Of a DNA stretch of 64,000 nt, positions 22,989-31,922 are shown in pieces. The notes under the pieces were generated by a model. It was given only the letters and a program-made list of their open reading frames with translations, was not told the origin of the DNA and searched no databases. Position numbers and translations under genes: made by a program. The stretch covers positions 3,300,501 through 3,364,500 of the forward strand of contig NZ_CP041091.1 of NCBI RefSeq assembly GCF_006494815.1. The letters are read 5' to 3'. Each line of letters opens with the position of its first letter. Within the stretch, counting starts at the first letter, position 1. Source of the stretch: Nocardioides sambongensis (GTDB lineage Bacteria; Actinomycetota; Actinomycetes; Propionibacteriales; Nocardioidaceae).

Positions 22989-23004
22989 TCGGGCAATTGC
23001 CCGA
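22989..23004. promoter_or_regulatory. Perfect 16-bp palindrome between secreted operon and LuxR gene
   Basis: TCGGGCAATTGCCCGA is perfectly self-complementary and lies in the divergent intergenic region, about 24 bases upstream of the candidate minus-strand -10 (22960-22965) and 30 bases upstream of the plus-strand TACCCT (23034-23039). A dimeric regulator, plausibly the adjacent LuxR protein, could bind here and control both directions. Palindromy is seen; the binding protein is inferred. Confidence 0.6.
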
Positions 23005-23153
23005 AATCACTCCCACCGACCCCCGGGCATCGCTACCCTCACTCCCAACGCATGGGGCGGCTCGTGACAACGGGGAGGCGTTCCTATGCGCGCGTGGCAG
23101 TCCGACCGATCCTGGGCACTCCCGCCCGGTGACACCGCGACGGGCGGCTGACC

Positions 23154-25690
23154 GTGTCCGCCGAGGTCGACGATCTCGCCACCCCGGTGGCGGGCCGACT
23201 GGTCGGCCGCGACGAGGAGATCGACCAGGTCCTCGGCCTGCTCCTCGCCGACGACTGTCCCGACCTGCTCACGCTCTGCGGGGCGGCCGGGATCGGCAAG
23301 ACCTCCACCGCGATCGAGGTGGCCGACCGGCTCGAGACCAGCGGGCGGGCGACGGCCTTCGTCCGCCTGGAGTCCGCGGTGAGCACCTCCGACCTGCTGC
23401 TCGCCGTCGCCGCGGCGGTCTCCCTGCCGGCCGGCGAGGAGGGCACCCTGCTCGACCGGCTCACCGACGTCGGCGGCGAGGAGCGCTGGGTGGTGCTGGA
23501 CAACTGCGAGCACCTGCGGGGGCGACCCCACCCGGTGGCGGTGCTGCGCCAGGCGTGCCCCGGCTTCCGGCTGCTCGCCACCAGCATCCGGCCGCTGCGG
23601 GTCACCGGGGAACGCGCGCTCGACCTGCCGCCGCTGCCGCTGCCGCCACCCGATGCGTCGGCGGAGGAGATGCACGCCAGTCCCGCGGTCCAGCTCTACC
23701 TGCAGCGCGCCGCCGAGTCCTCCGCATCGTTCGACCCTGCGCAGACCCGGCTGGCCGACGTGGCCGCGGTCTGTCGGCAGGTCGACGGCCTCCCGCTCGG
23801 CATCGAGCTGCTCGCGGCGCGGGTCACCACGATGCCGCCGGCCACGGCGCACCACTACCTCCAGGCGCACCCGGCGATCGGACTGGAGCAGCCGCGCCGG
23901 GCGCCGGCGGTCTCCACGCGTCACCAGTCGCTGCACGCCGCCCTGGAGTGGACCCATGCTCTGGTGCCGGACGATGCCAGCACGCTGCTGCGCCGGATGG
24001 CGGTCTTCTCCGGCCCGGTCGGGTTGGAGCAGCTCGGGGTGCTGCACACCTGGGACGGTGACGAGACCGACGGCCAGCGCGACTCCGAGCTCCTGGACCT
24101 GGTCGCCGACCTGGTCGACGTACGGCTGGTGGAGCCGCGGACGGTGCACCACGAGCCGACCTTCGCGCTGCTGCCGCTGGTCCGGGACTTCGCTCTCGCT
24201 CAGCTCGACGCGCACGGGGAGCGGGAGATGGCCGAGGAGCGTCGCGCGGAGGCGTGCCTGGCGCTGGTCCGGGCGCGCAAGCGCGACCTCGACCTCGGGT
24301 CGGACAGCGACGCCATGGTCGAGCTCGGCGCCCGCGAGACCGACCTGCGCCAGGTCCTCGACCGGCTGGTCGCCGCCGACGACCTCGCCCGGGGATGGAC
24401 CTGGCCAGCGGGATCACCGCGTTGGTCTTCCGGCGCGGGTACGACGGCTTCGTCGCCGCGGCACTGCAGCGGCTGCTGGCCTCGCATGCCCGTATCCACG
24501 GCACGCCTGCGGGCGACGCACTGCTCGACGCGGTCCTGCCCGAGGCGGTCCTGGTCGAGGCGATGCTCCGGCTGGCGCAGATCCGCCTCCTCACCGAGCG
24601 GCCCGCCGACCTGGACGCGGTCCGCACCCTGCTCCGCGACGCGGCCGGACGGGCCAGCGCGCTGACCGACGCACAGGTGCGCCTGCTGGCGCACGCGCTG
24701 ATGATCCGCACGCTCCCGGTGACCGGGGACTTCGCCGGCGCCGCCGAGGCGGTCGTGCACGGCTTGGCCCTCGCCGAGGAGCAGGGCGACGACCGGATGG
24801 TCGCGCGGTTCAGCGGCTGGGCGGGGATGGTGCGCAACCGGCTCGGGGACGCGCAGGGTGCCACCGCGTGCGCTCGCCGCTCCCTCGACGCGGCGCTGGC
24901 CAGCGACGACGCTCCGGCCCTGATCATCGTGTGGCTCTGCCTGCAGGGGGTGCCCGACGACCTCGCCCGGCCGATGCTCGCCCGGCTGCCCGGACTGCCG
25001 GAGCTGCTCGGGGTCGCCCGGCGGATCCACGACCGGCGCAGCGAGTCGCTGCTGCTCCGGACCGCGGCTGCGGCCGCGGTGATGCACGGTGATGCGACGA
25101 CCGCCGCCCGCCTCGCCGCCGACTGCCTCCGGGTCGGTGGCCGCAGCCTCCAGTCCGACGCGCTGAACTCGATGACCGCGGTGATCGTGGAGGTCGCGGC
25201 CGCGCGCGGCGACCACGCGACCGCCGTACGGCTCGACGGCACGCTGGCCGACCACCGCGAGCTGCTCGTGGGCTCCGCGCCCCAGGCCTGGATGGAGCGG
25301 TACGACGCCACCGTCGCCCGCTCCCGCGCCGCTCTCGGCGAGCCGGCCGCCACCCACGCCTTCGACGACGGTCGTACGACGCCGCTGGCCGCCCGGCCCG
25401 ACATCGTGCGCGACTACGCGGACCTGGTCGCCCGGGCCGACAGCGTCCCGGCACCGGTGACCCCACCGCCGGCCGCGGCGCCCGAGCTGCCCCTCGACCG
25501 ACTCACCCCGCGCGAGCACCAGGTGCTGCAGCGGATCGCGACCGGGGCCACCAACAAGCAGATCGCCGAGCAGCTCGGGATGACCGCCAAGACGGTGATG
25601 CACCACTCCGGCGCGATCTACCGCAAGCTCGGCGTGCGCGGGCGGGCGGAGGCGACCGCCTGGGCCTACCGGGCGGGGCAGATGGACTGA
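23154..25690 (+). CDS. STAND-type LuxR family transcriptional regulator (frameshifted)
   Basis: About 845 residues. N-terminal NTPase: LVGRDEEI, Walker A GAAGIGKTS (about 43-51), Walker B WVVLDNCEH, sensor-like ATSIRPLRV. A long helical repeat region follows. C-terminal LuxR helix-turn-helix: LTPREHQVLQRIATGATNKQIAEQL...VRGRAEATAWA. The frame breaks at about 24388-24394; one G joins LARG to MDLASGITALVF. The start is uncertain: GTG 23154 lacks a good SD, while ATG 23085 has GGAGG upstream and encodes 21 residues stopping just before 23154. Either this is a coupled leader peptide, or one more missing base hides a 23-residue N-terminal extension. Likely activator of the divergent secreted operon, by position. 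Confidence 0.82.
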
Positions 25691-25838
25691 CCTCCGGCCA
25701 TCGGGGCGCATTCGAGGTCGGGCTCCGCGCGGCGAGCGGGGCACGCGGTGACCACCGGCATTCGGAGGAGGAGACCCCGGCCGATATCCTCGGTGAGCGG
25801 TGCTCCCCGCCCGGCTACCGACGACCCTGGAAAGTTGC

Positions 25839-27285
25839 ATGCTCACCCCAACGAACGTCACCCGTGCCTCGGGGTCGTCCGCCCTCGCAGCGATCGTTCT
25901 GGTCGCCGTGGTGGTCGCGGCAGCCGCCGGCGCTCTGTCCCGACCGACGCCGGCGTACGCCGAGCCGTTCATCAACCCGATGGCAGCGGCAGGCGACTTC
26001 ACCGTCATGACCGAGGGCGATGCGCACTTCGGGAACTCCGAGATCGAGGGTTCCATCGCGACGGGCGGCGACTTCAGCTTCGACGACGACTACCCGATCC
26101 TGCACAGCACCGGGCTGACGCCTCCGGGCTACTCGCTCGCCCAGGTCGACGGCGACTACACCCGGCTACTGGTGCGCGGCGCCTTCGACGACTCGACGGG
26201 CCAGGTGTCCGAGGTCAGCTCCCGCAACGACACCCTGGCCGGACAACCGCAGCCGGCCGACCAGCTGGGCTTCGTCAAGATCGGTGATCTCGCCGATCTC
26301 GACGTTTCCGAGCGTGGCGCCGGGGCGGTCTGGGTCGCCGACGGCCCGGGCGGCACCGAACCCGGCATCTACGACCCCAACCAGCCCTACATCGCCGACC
26401 CCGACCCGGCGACCGGTTCGCGGGTGCAGCTGAGCGACACCGGTTGGGACGACTACTTCGCGGGCATCGACAACACCGACCAGACCACCACCTGCCTGAC
26501 CGGGTTGGAGCAGACCACCACGATCGAGCAGGGCAACGACGCCGACGACGCGCTGATCGAGATCACCCCCGGCGCCACCAACGTCGTCACCGTCACCCCC
26601 ACCTCGCCGATCTTCGGTCCCGGCGCCCGGATCCTGCTCAGCAACCCGCTCTCGCCCGACACCACGCTGGTGTTCAAGGTGACCGGTGCAGCGGGTGCGG
26701 TCCTGGACCTGCCGGTGTTCGACGCCGAGACGAACCCCACCGCGGAGAACCCGAACCCGATCGCGCCCTACACGCTGTGGGACCTGAGCTCCAACGCGGG
26801 CTCCGAGGTCGAGATCACCGGCGAACTCGTGAGTGGTTCGATCTACGCTCCCGGGGTCGACCTCGTCCTGGACCCGTCGAGTCCGTTCGAGGGGCAGATC
26901 ATCTCCGAGACCCTGGTGACCGAGGGCGGCGAGGAGATCCACCACTACGCGTTCGAGGGCACGATCGACTGCGGGCAGCCGACGACCACTCCGCCGACCA
27001 CGCCCACCACGCCCACCACCCCACCACCCCCACCACCCCGACGACACCGACGACGCCGACGGCACCGATCACCGAACCCACGGAGTCGGGCACGGTCTCG
27101 GAGAGCACGCAGGCCCCGACCTCCGCCACGTCCGGTCCCGGGGGCCGGGCGGCACCGGCGCCCAGGGCGGCGGGCTCCCGGACACCGGTGCGCCGACGGG
27201 GCTGCTGGCCGGCCTCGTGGCCGGGCTCGCCCTGATCGCCGGAGGCATCGCGCTCCTCACCCGGCAACGCGGCGAACACGAGTGA
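25839..27285 (+). CDS. Choice-of-anchor A family surface protein with LPXTG sorting signal (two frameshifts)
   Basis: About 480 residues. N-terminal signal (SSALAAIVLVAVVVAAAAGA). Residues about 45-385 form a choice-of-anchor A domain, a beta-helical adhesin-type module (AAGDFTVMTEGDAHFGNSEIEGSIATGGDF, later GSIYAPGVDLVL and GQIISETLV). A Thr/Pro spacer (TTPTTPTTP) leads to an LPDTG sortase motif, a hydrophobic helix and an RQRGEHE tail. Two breaks, at about 27019-27022 and 27140-27149, each need one added C/G to link the three parts; without them the anchor is lost. Sortase would couple it to peptidoglycan; no sortase gene is in the window. ATG 25839 has GGAAAG upstream. Confidence 0.82.
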
Positions 27286-27312
27286 CGGGGGCCGGGCGCG
27301 GCTCGGCCGTCG

Positions 27313-28509
27313 TCACCCCTGGCTGCGCAGGTACCGCCCGAAGTGGGGCACGGTGAACGCGATCCGACCCCGCTCGCCGGAGTAGATCAGCCCCTTCTTC
27401 ATCAGCGAGTCCCGGGCCGGGGAGAGCGACTGCGGCTTCTTCCCCAGCACCAGTGCGACGTCGGAGGTGGCCACCGAACCGACCGGGTCGTCCCGCTCGC
27501 CGCCGTCCGCGTCGGCCATCGCCCGCAGGTAGTCCCGCTCCCCGGGGGTGGCCCGCTCGTAGCGGGAGCCGAAGAAGCCGACCGCCAGCTCGCGCTCGGC
27601 CTCGGGCGCGGCGACCTCGACGTCGTTGGCGGTGATCGGGGACCTCGGGGCGAGGTCCCACACGGTCTTGCCGTAGGCCTGGATGAAGTACGGGTAGCCG
27701 CCGGTGGCGTCGTACATGGCCGTCAGCGCCTCGTCGGTGAACTCGGCCTCCTCCTCGTCGGCCGGCGCGGTCAGCGCGCGGTCGGCGGCCTCCCGGGCCA
27801 GCCGGTCGATGCGCTGGTAGGAGAAGAGGCGCTCGGAGTAGGACTTGCTGGCGCTCAGCACCGCCGGCAGGTGCGGCAGCCCCGCCCCGACGACGATCAC
27901 CGGCAGGCCGTTCTGGCTGAGCTCGTGGCAGGCCGCGCACATCGCGGAGACGTCGGCCGGTCCGAGGTCCTGCATCTCGTCGATGAAGATGCCGACCCCC
28001 TTGCCGACGTCGGCGGCCAGCCCCCCGACGTCGGTGAGCAGCTCGACCAGGTCGATCTCGATGTCGCCGGAGTCGGCACGGCCGCGCACCACGGGGGCGG
28101 AGATGCCGGGGCTCCACTTGTCCCGCAGCTTGGCGTCGGCCCCGGCCTCCCGCTCCGCGAACGCCCGGATCACCCCGAGCACGTGCGCGGTCTCCTCGGG
28201 CTCGGGGTGCGCCAGCTCGCGGACCGCCTGGTGCAGCGCGGAGGACAGGGGCCGTCGCAGCGACTGGTCCGGACGGGCCTCCAGCTTGCCGGTCCCCCAC
28301 CCCTTGCGCACCGCCGCCGAGCGCAGCGCGTTGAGCAGCACGGTCTTGCCGACACCGCGCAGACCGGTGAGCACGAGGCTTCGTTCGGCGCGCCCGCGGG
28401 CGATGCGCTCGAGCACCACGTCGAAGGCCCGCAGCTGCTCGTCGCGGCCGGCGAGCTCGGGCGGGCGCTGCCCGGCGCCGGGTGCGTAGGGGTTACGGAT
28501 CGGGTCCAC
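27313..28509 (-). CDS. AAA ATPase (Orc1/Cdc6-like ATP-binding protein)
   Basis: A 398-residue cytoplasmic ATPase: Walker A TGLRGVGKTV (about 48-57), Walker B GIFIDEMQDL (about 173-182), then a C-terminal winged-helix-like region (VALVLGKKPQSLSPARDSLMKKGLI). This is a widespread actinobacterial protein usually labelled ATP-binding protein or AAA ATPase; the fold resembles Cdc6/MoxR-type STAND enzymes. The role is unknown; the winged helix suggests DNA binding. GTG 28509 follows TACGGT by 6 bases on the minus strand, so probably leaderless. The upstream 160 bp carries two diverged copies of a 49-bp CTAG-rich element. Confidence 0.8.
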   Translation of the reverse strand: MDPIRNPYAPGAGQRPPELAGRDEQLRAFDVVLERIARGRAERSLVLTGLRGVGKTVLLNALRSAAVRKGWGTGKLEARPDQSLRRPLSSALHQAVRELAHPEPEETAHVLGVIRAFAEREAGADAKLRDKWSPGISAPVVRGRADSGDIEIDLVELLTDVGGLAADVGKGVGIFIDEMQDLGPADVSAMCAACHELSQNGLPVIVVGAGLPHLPAVLSASKSYSERLFSYQRIDRLAREAADRALTAPADEEEAEFTDEALTAMYDATGGYPYFIQAYGKTVWDLAPRSPITANDVEVAAPEAERELAVGFFGSRYERATPGERDYLRAMADADGGERDDPVGSVATSDVALVLGKKPQSLSPARDSLMKKGLIYSGERGRIAFTVPHFGRYLRSQG

Positions 28510-28519
28510 GATCGGACCG

Positions 28520-28669
28520 TATCGGTCTGTCTAGCCTCGGCCTTAGAGATCGCTAGCGTGTCGCATCGATCGGCGCCGCAGTCCCCGCTGCCCGGGGGGC
28601 GGTGAACGTCGATGGCTCCCTATCGGCCCGTCTAGCCTGGGCCCTAGACAGGGTTAGCCGACCGCATCG
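28520..28669. repeat. Two diverged copies of a 49-bp CTAG-rich direct repeat
   Basis: Copy 1 is 28520-28568 and copy 2 is 28621-28669, both starting TATCGG and ending CGCATCG, with GTCTAGCCT and TAGA shared in between: 37 of 49 positions agree without gaps. Copy 2 contains TCTAG...CTAGA as an inverted pair. Four CTAG tetranucleotides occur in about 115 bp, dense for DNA of this composition. Both lie between the AAA ATPase promoter and the end of the next minus-strand gene. Confidence 0.7.
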
Positions 28670-28675
28670 GGGTGG

Positions 28676-28942
28676 TCAGGAAGCGGACGTGAGGTACGTC
28701 GACCCGTCGCTGCCCTGCGCCGCGTCGAGCGCGCCGGCGAGGGTGGCGATCAGCCCGGGCAGCTCCTCGGCGGTGAGCCGGACGGTGCCGGTGCAGACGT
28801 TGCCGCGCCAGATGGAGAGGACCACCACGCCCACCCCGCCGTCGGAGGGCGCCGGATGCCAGCTGGCCCGCAGCGCGCGCTCGCCGCCGCGGGCGTCGAG
28901 GTGGACCGAGCCGACCTCGGGCAGCGGACGCGTCTTGGCCAT
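28676..28942 (-). CDS. Hypothetical 88-residue protein
   Basis: A small protein, MAKTRPLPEVGSV at the start, with alternating hydrophobic strands (GVGVVVLSIWRGNV, CTGTVRLTAEELPGLIATLAGAL). It has no signal peptide, membrane segment or recognisable motif. It resembles small beta-rich proteins of unknown function that are conserved in Actinobacteria, but I do not recognise the family. The ATG follows CATGAT by 5 bases. Divergent from the Fpg/Nei gene (71-bp gap). Confidence 0.65.
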   Translation of the reverse strand: MAKTRPLPEVGSVHLDARGGERALRASWHPAPSDGGVGVVVLSIWRGNVCTGTVRLTAEELPGLIATLAGALDAAQGSDGSTYLTSAS

Positions 28943-29013
28943 GCCCCATCATGCCCCGCGGGCGCGGGCGCTGTCACCGGTCGCTGCCGGACCCGATCGC
29001 TAGGCTGACCCCC

Positions 29014-29910
29014 GTGCCCGAGCTGCCCGAGGTGGAGGCGCTGGCCCAGGACCTGTCCGGCCGGCTGGACGGCCGCGCCATCACGAAGGTCCACGTGGCC
29101 CAGTTCAGCGCCCTGAAGACCTACGACCCGCCACTGACCGCGATCGAAGGCACCCTGGTCGACGACGTCAGTCGACACGGGAAGTTCCTCGACATCGAGG
29201 CCAGCGGCCTGCACCTCATCCTCCACCTCGCCCGCGCGGGGTGGGTGCGCTGGCGGGACGAGGTGCCCGCGCTGCCACCCAAGCCGAGCCCCAAGTCCAC
29301 CCTCGCGGTGCGGATCGTCCTCTCCCCCGGCCCCGACGACCCGGACGACCTGGACACCACCCCCGGTCTCGACGTGACCGAGGCCGGCACCAAGAAGTCG
29401 CTGGCCTGCTACCTGGTCCGCGACCCGCTCGACGTCCCCGGCATCGCCAGCCTCGGCCCGGACCCCCTGGTCGAGGAGTTCACCCGCGAGGTGCTCGGCG
29501 AGATCCTGGTCAGCGAGGGTCGCAAGCAGCTCAAGGGCGTGCTGCGCCACCAGGGCACCATCGCCGGCATCGGCAACGCCTACTCCGACGAGATCCTGCA
29601 CACGGCGCGGATGTCGCCGTTCAAGGCCGCCAACAGCCTCACCGACGGCGAGCTCACCATCCTGTACGACGCACTGCGCAGCACCCTCGGCGACGCCGTC
29701 GCCCGCTCCCAGGGGCTGGCCGCCAGCGAGCTCAAGGCGGAGAAGAAGACGCACATGGCGGTGCACGGCCGGACGGGTCAGCAGTGCCCGGTCTGCGGCG
29801 ACGTGGTGCGCGAGGTCTCCTTCGCCGACTCCAGCCTGCAGTACTGCGCGACCTGCCAGACCGGCGGGAAGCCGCTGGCCGACCGCCGGATGAGCCGGCT
29901 GCTCAAGTAG
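29014..29910 (+). CDS. Fpg/Nei family DNA glycosylase
   Basis: Base-excision repair enzyme of 298 residues. After removal of the initiator it begins PELPEVEAL, giving the catalytic N-terminal Pro and adjacent Glu of Fpg/Nei bifunctional glycosylase/AP lyases. A conserved Lys lies in SRHGKFL (about 53-59). The H2TH region is LKGVLRHQGTIAGIGNAYSDEIL (about 175-197). The C-terminal zinc finger is C-x2-C...C-x2-C (CPVCGD and CATCQ). An insertion of about 35 residues (PKPSPKSTLAVRIVLSPGPDD) after the GWVRW loop is typical of an actinobacterial subgroup. GTG 29014 follows TAGGCT (29001-29006) by 7 bases. Confidence 0.92.
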   Translation: MPELPEVEALAQDLSGRLDGRAITKVHVAQFSALKTYDPPLTAIEGTLVDDVSRHGKFLDIEASGLHLILHLARAGWVRWRDEVPALPPKPSPKSTLAVRIVLSPGPDDPDDLDTTPGLDVTEAGTKKSLACYLVRDPLDVPGIASLGPDPLVEEFTREVLGEILVSEGRKQLKGVLRHQGTIAGIGNAYSDEILHTARMSPFKAANSLTDGELTILYDALRSTLGDAVARSQGLAASELKAEKKTHMAVHGRTGQQCPVCGDVVREVSFADSSLQYCATCQTGGKPLADRRMSRLLK

Positions 29911-30615
29911 TCCGCCACCCGCCGCCGGGATCGCCGACGTCGGTCGATCCGTGCGGTGCGACCGCGGCATGGCCCCCGCCGGACCCGTCGGGCCCACTCG
30001 CGCCGAACCCGGTCTCGTCGGAGATCGACACCACCAGGCCGCCGAGCAGGAACGCCACCAGTGCCGCCACCATGCCCCCGGTCGAGAACGAGGGGATGAG
30101 CCGGCGTGCCCCGCCGGCGGCCTCGGCACCGTGGTAGCCGTGCATCAGCGCGTGCCCCTTGCCGCGGGAGAGCAGGAAGGCGTTGACCGGGTAGGCGGCG
30201 AAGAAGGCCACCGTGAACGAGATCAGCATCCCGACCCAGAACAGCACGTTGACCAGTCCCGCCCCATCGCGCCGGGGATCAGCGCCATCACGGTGTTGTC
30301 GACCACCTCCATCGTCGCGATCGACAGGGTGTCCGCCGCCAGTACGACGCTGAGCGCGGCGCCGACGCCGAGGCCGGCCTTGAGCAGCGGCAGCGTGGAG
30401 AGCGTGTAGCCGAACAGGAAGGCGAGCGCGATCGAGAGTGCGATCGTCCAGCCGTTGCCCAGACCGATCGCGGTGCCGATCATCAGGCCGGCGATCTCAC
30501 CGATCGCGCATCCGGTGAGGCAGTGCAGGGTCGCCGAGACCGCCATCGTCCGGGTGGAGCCGTGAGCCTCGTGGCTCTCGTGGCCGGCGTGACGCTCGTG
30601 CTGGGTCTGGTCCAT
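29903..30615 (-). CDS. DUF4396 family membrane protein (frameshifted)
   Basis: About 237 residues. A His-rich N-terminus (HERHAGHESHEAHG) precedes membrane segments: CLTGCAIGEIAGLMIGTAIGL, ALSIALAFLFGYTLS, LLKAGLGVGAALSVVLAADT, then, after one added G in the GGGG run (about 30258-30265), GLVNVLFWVGMLISFTVAFFAAYPVNAFL and a last helix near VAALVAFLLGGLVVS. DUF4396 genes often sit beside metal- or persulfide-responsive regulators; His clusters and C-x4-type Cys suggest metal contact, which is inference. ATG 30615 is preceded by GAGGAC. Divergent from the rhodanese gene, sharing the operator at 30660-30678. The 3' end overlaps the glycosylase by 8 bp. Confidence 0.82.
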
Positions 30616-30659
30616 CGTCGTCCTCACTTCCTTCGACGGGGGTGCCACTCTCCTGAACC

Positions 30660-30678
30660 TATACCCCCACCCCGTATA
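30660..30678. promoter_or_regulatory. CsoR/RcnR/CstR-like operator
   Basis: TATAC-CCCCACCCC-GTATA: perfect 5-bp A/T-rich inverted arms around a C-tract. This is the topology of sites for CsoR-superfamily repressors (RcnR, CsoR, CstR, FrmR). It lies between the divergent DUF4396 and rhodanese genes, 45 bases upstream of the DUF4396 start. No CsoR-family gene is in the window. The palindrome is seen; family assignment is inferred from architecture and the sulfurtransferase neighbour. Confidence 0.6.
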
Positions 30679-30856
30679 TTCCACGGACCACCCGCCCTCG
30701 CCGAGATCACGTCCCGCGGCACGGACCCACTCGTCGGGTGCCGCCGGGGCGCATGCCGGCCGGGACCTGCCCGGCATGATGAGGGTCGAGGAGATGCGGG
30801 CGCTCGAGGACGCCCGCGGCTGCGAGCGAACCGAACACCACCGAGAGGCGACAGCA

Positions 30857-31198
30857 GTGAACATCCCGACCGTGAACATCGACGCCGTCCCCGACCCGCT
30901 GCCCGAGGGACTCACCGTGCTCGACGTACGCGAGCCCGAGGAGTGGGTGGCCGGCCACATCGACGGGGCGCTGCACATCCCGCTCGGCGAGCTGCCGGAG
31001 CGCGTGCCCGAGCTGGCCGTCCTGGAGCCGGTGCAGACCCTGGTGGTCTGCAAGGTCGGAGGCCGCAGCGCCCAGGCGACCGCCTACCTCGCCCAGTCCG
31101 GCTACGAGGTCGTCAACCTGGCCGGCGGCATGCTCGACTGGCAGGCCGCAGGGCGGCCGATGGTGAGCGAGACCGACCAGGCGCCGTACGTCGGCTGA
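30857..31198 (+). CDS. Rhodanese-like sulfurtransferase
   Basis: A 113-residue single rhodanese domain. LTVLDVREPEEWVAGHIDGALHIPL is the N-terminal signature; the active-site loop is VVCKVGGRSAQA with the persulfide-carrying Cys; it ends VVNLAGGMLDWQAAG. Cytoplasmic, moving sulfane sulfur to thiophilic acceptors. GTG 30857 is chosen for GAGAGG upstream and a family-like start; an ATG at 30776 would add a tail without similarity. It lies downstream of the CsoR/CstR-like operator, which would fit persulfide or metal-stress induction together with DUF4396. A very strong hairpin follows at 31203-31256. Confidence 0.88.
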   Translation: MNIPTVNIDAVPDPLPEGLTVLDVREPEEWVAGHIDGALHIPLGELPERVPELAVLEPVQTLVVCKVGGRSAQATAYLAQSGYEVVNLAGGMLDWQAAGRPMVSETDQAPYVG

Positions 31199-31202
31199 GC
31201 CT

Positions 31203-31256
31203 GGACACGACGACGGCGGTCGGACCCCATGGGGTCCGACCGCCGTCGTGGTGTCC
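31203..31256. terminator. Bidirectional terminator hairpin
   Basis: Two 26-bp arms (one mismatch) around a central AT, just after the rhodanese stop and 13 bases before the end of the convergent lipoprotein gene. There is no long T-tract, as often in Actinobacteria, but stem length and position make transcription termination for both genes the simplest role. Confidence 0.8.
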
Positions 31257-31269
31257 GCGGAAGCGCTGG

Positions 31270-31716
31270 TCAGCCGGCGCAGGTCTCCGAGGCGTAGGTG
31301 TTGAAGGCAGCGAGCTTGTCGGCCTCGTCGTCGGACATCTCGGCCTCGAGCGGGTCCTCCGGAGCCTCCTCGCCGGCCTCCGCCGCCTCGCGGGCCTCCT
31401 TCACCGCGTCCTCGATCTCGCCCGCGTCGAGATCCTTGGCGGCGTCGATGGAGATCGTGAAGCCCTCGCGGGCGTCGTCCGGGATGCCCTCGGGGGTGCC
31501 GACCTCCTCGAGGTCCTCGGCGTAGCCCTTGGCGGCGTCGACGAAGCCCTCGTAGTCGTCATCGCCGAGGTCCTCGTACCAGCTCTGGTCCATCACCACG
31601 TCGCAGAACTCCTCCTCCGAGGCGTTCGTCGGCGCGTCGCCGCCGCAGGCGGTCAGCGAGAGACCCAGGGCCACGGCCGCGCCGGTGGCGAGGAGAGGAC
31701 GCTTGATGCGCATCAT
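31270..31716 (-). CDS. Secreted lipoprotein, acidic, function unknown
   Basis: A 148-residue precursor: basic start (MMRIKRP), hydrophobic helix, then LTAC lipobox with the lipidated Cys at about residue 24. The mature part is strongly acidic and helical (EIEDAVKEAREAAEAGEEAPEDPLEAEMSDDEADKL) with two further Cys, in EEFCDVV and near the end in SETCAG, that could form a disulfide. It resembles small actinobacterial lipoproteins of unknown function. AAAGGA precedes the ATG by about 8 bases; a second ATG follows immediately and could equally be used. Confidence 0.85.
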   Translation of the reverse strand: MMRIKRPLLATGAAVALGLSLTACGGDAPTNASEEEFCDVVMDQSWYEDLGDDDYEGFVDAAKGYAEDLEEVGTPEGIPDDAREGFTISIDAAKDLDAGEIEDAVKEAREAAEAGEEAPEDPLEAEMSDDEADKLAAFNTYASETCAG

Positions 31717-31922
31717 GATTGTTCCTTTCGTAGGCCGGGCGTGGCCCTGAAGTGGGCAATCCCGTGGGGTCCGGGTGGCGCATACCCAGGGAGGCGGACG
31801 CTAACCCCGCGGGCGGGTTCAGCGATGACGCGAAGAGCCTAGCCACGAGCCCGGCACTTCCTTCGTTCCACCGCCCGCGGAAGAATCACCCGTGTCCAGC
31901 CGTCTCCGGAGGAAGGATCAAT

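Noticed and set aside
23154..25690. Two adjacent genes, a STAND ATPase and a separate LuxR protein
   Set aside because: The two frames overlap with continuous family similarity; one added G joins them into a standard-length STAND-LuxR protein.
29014..29910. Assigning mutM or nei specifically
   Set aside because: The PELPEVE start and zinc finger fit both subfamilies; the insertion does not decide substrate.
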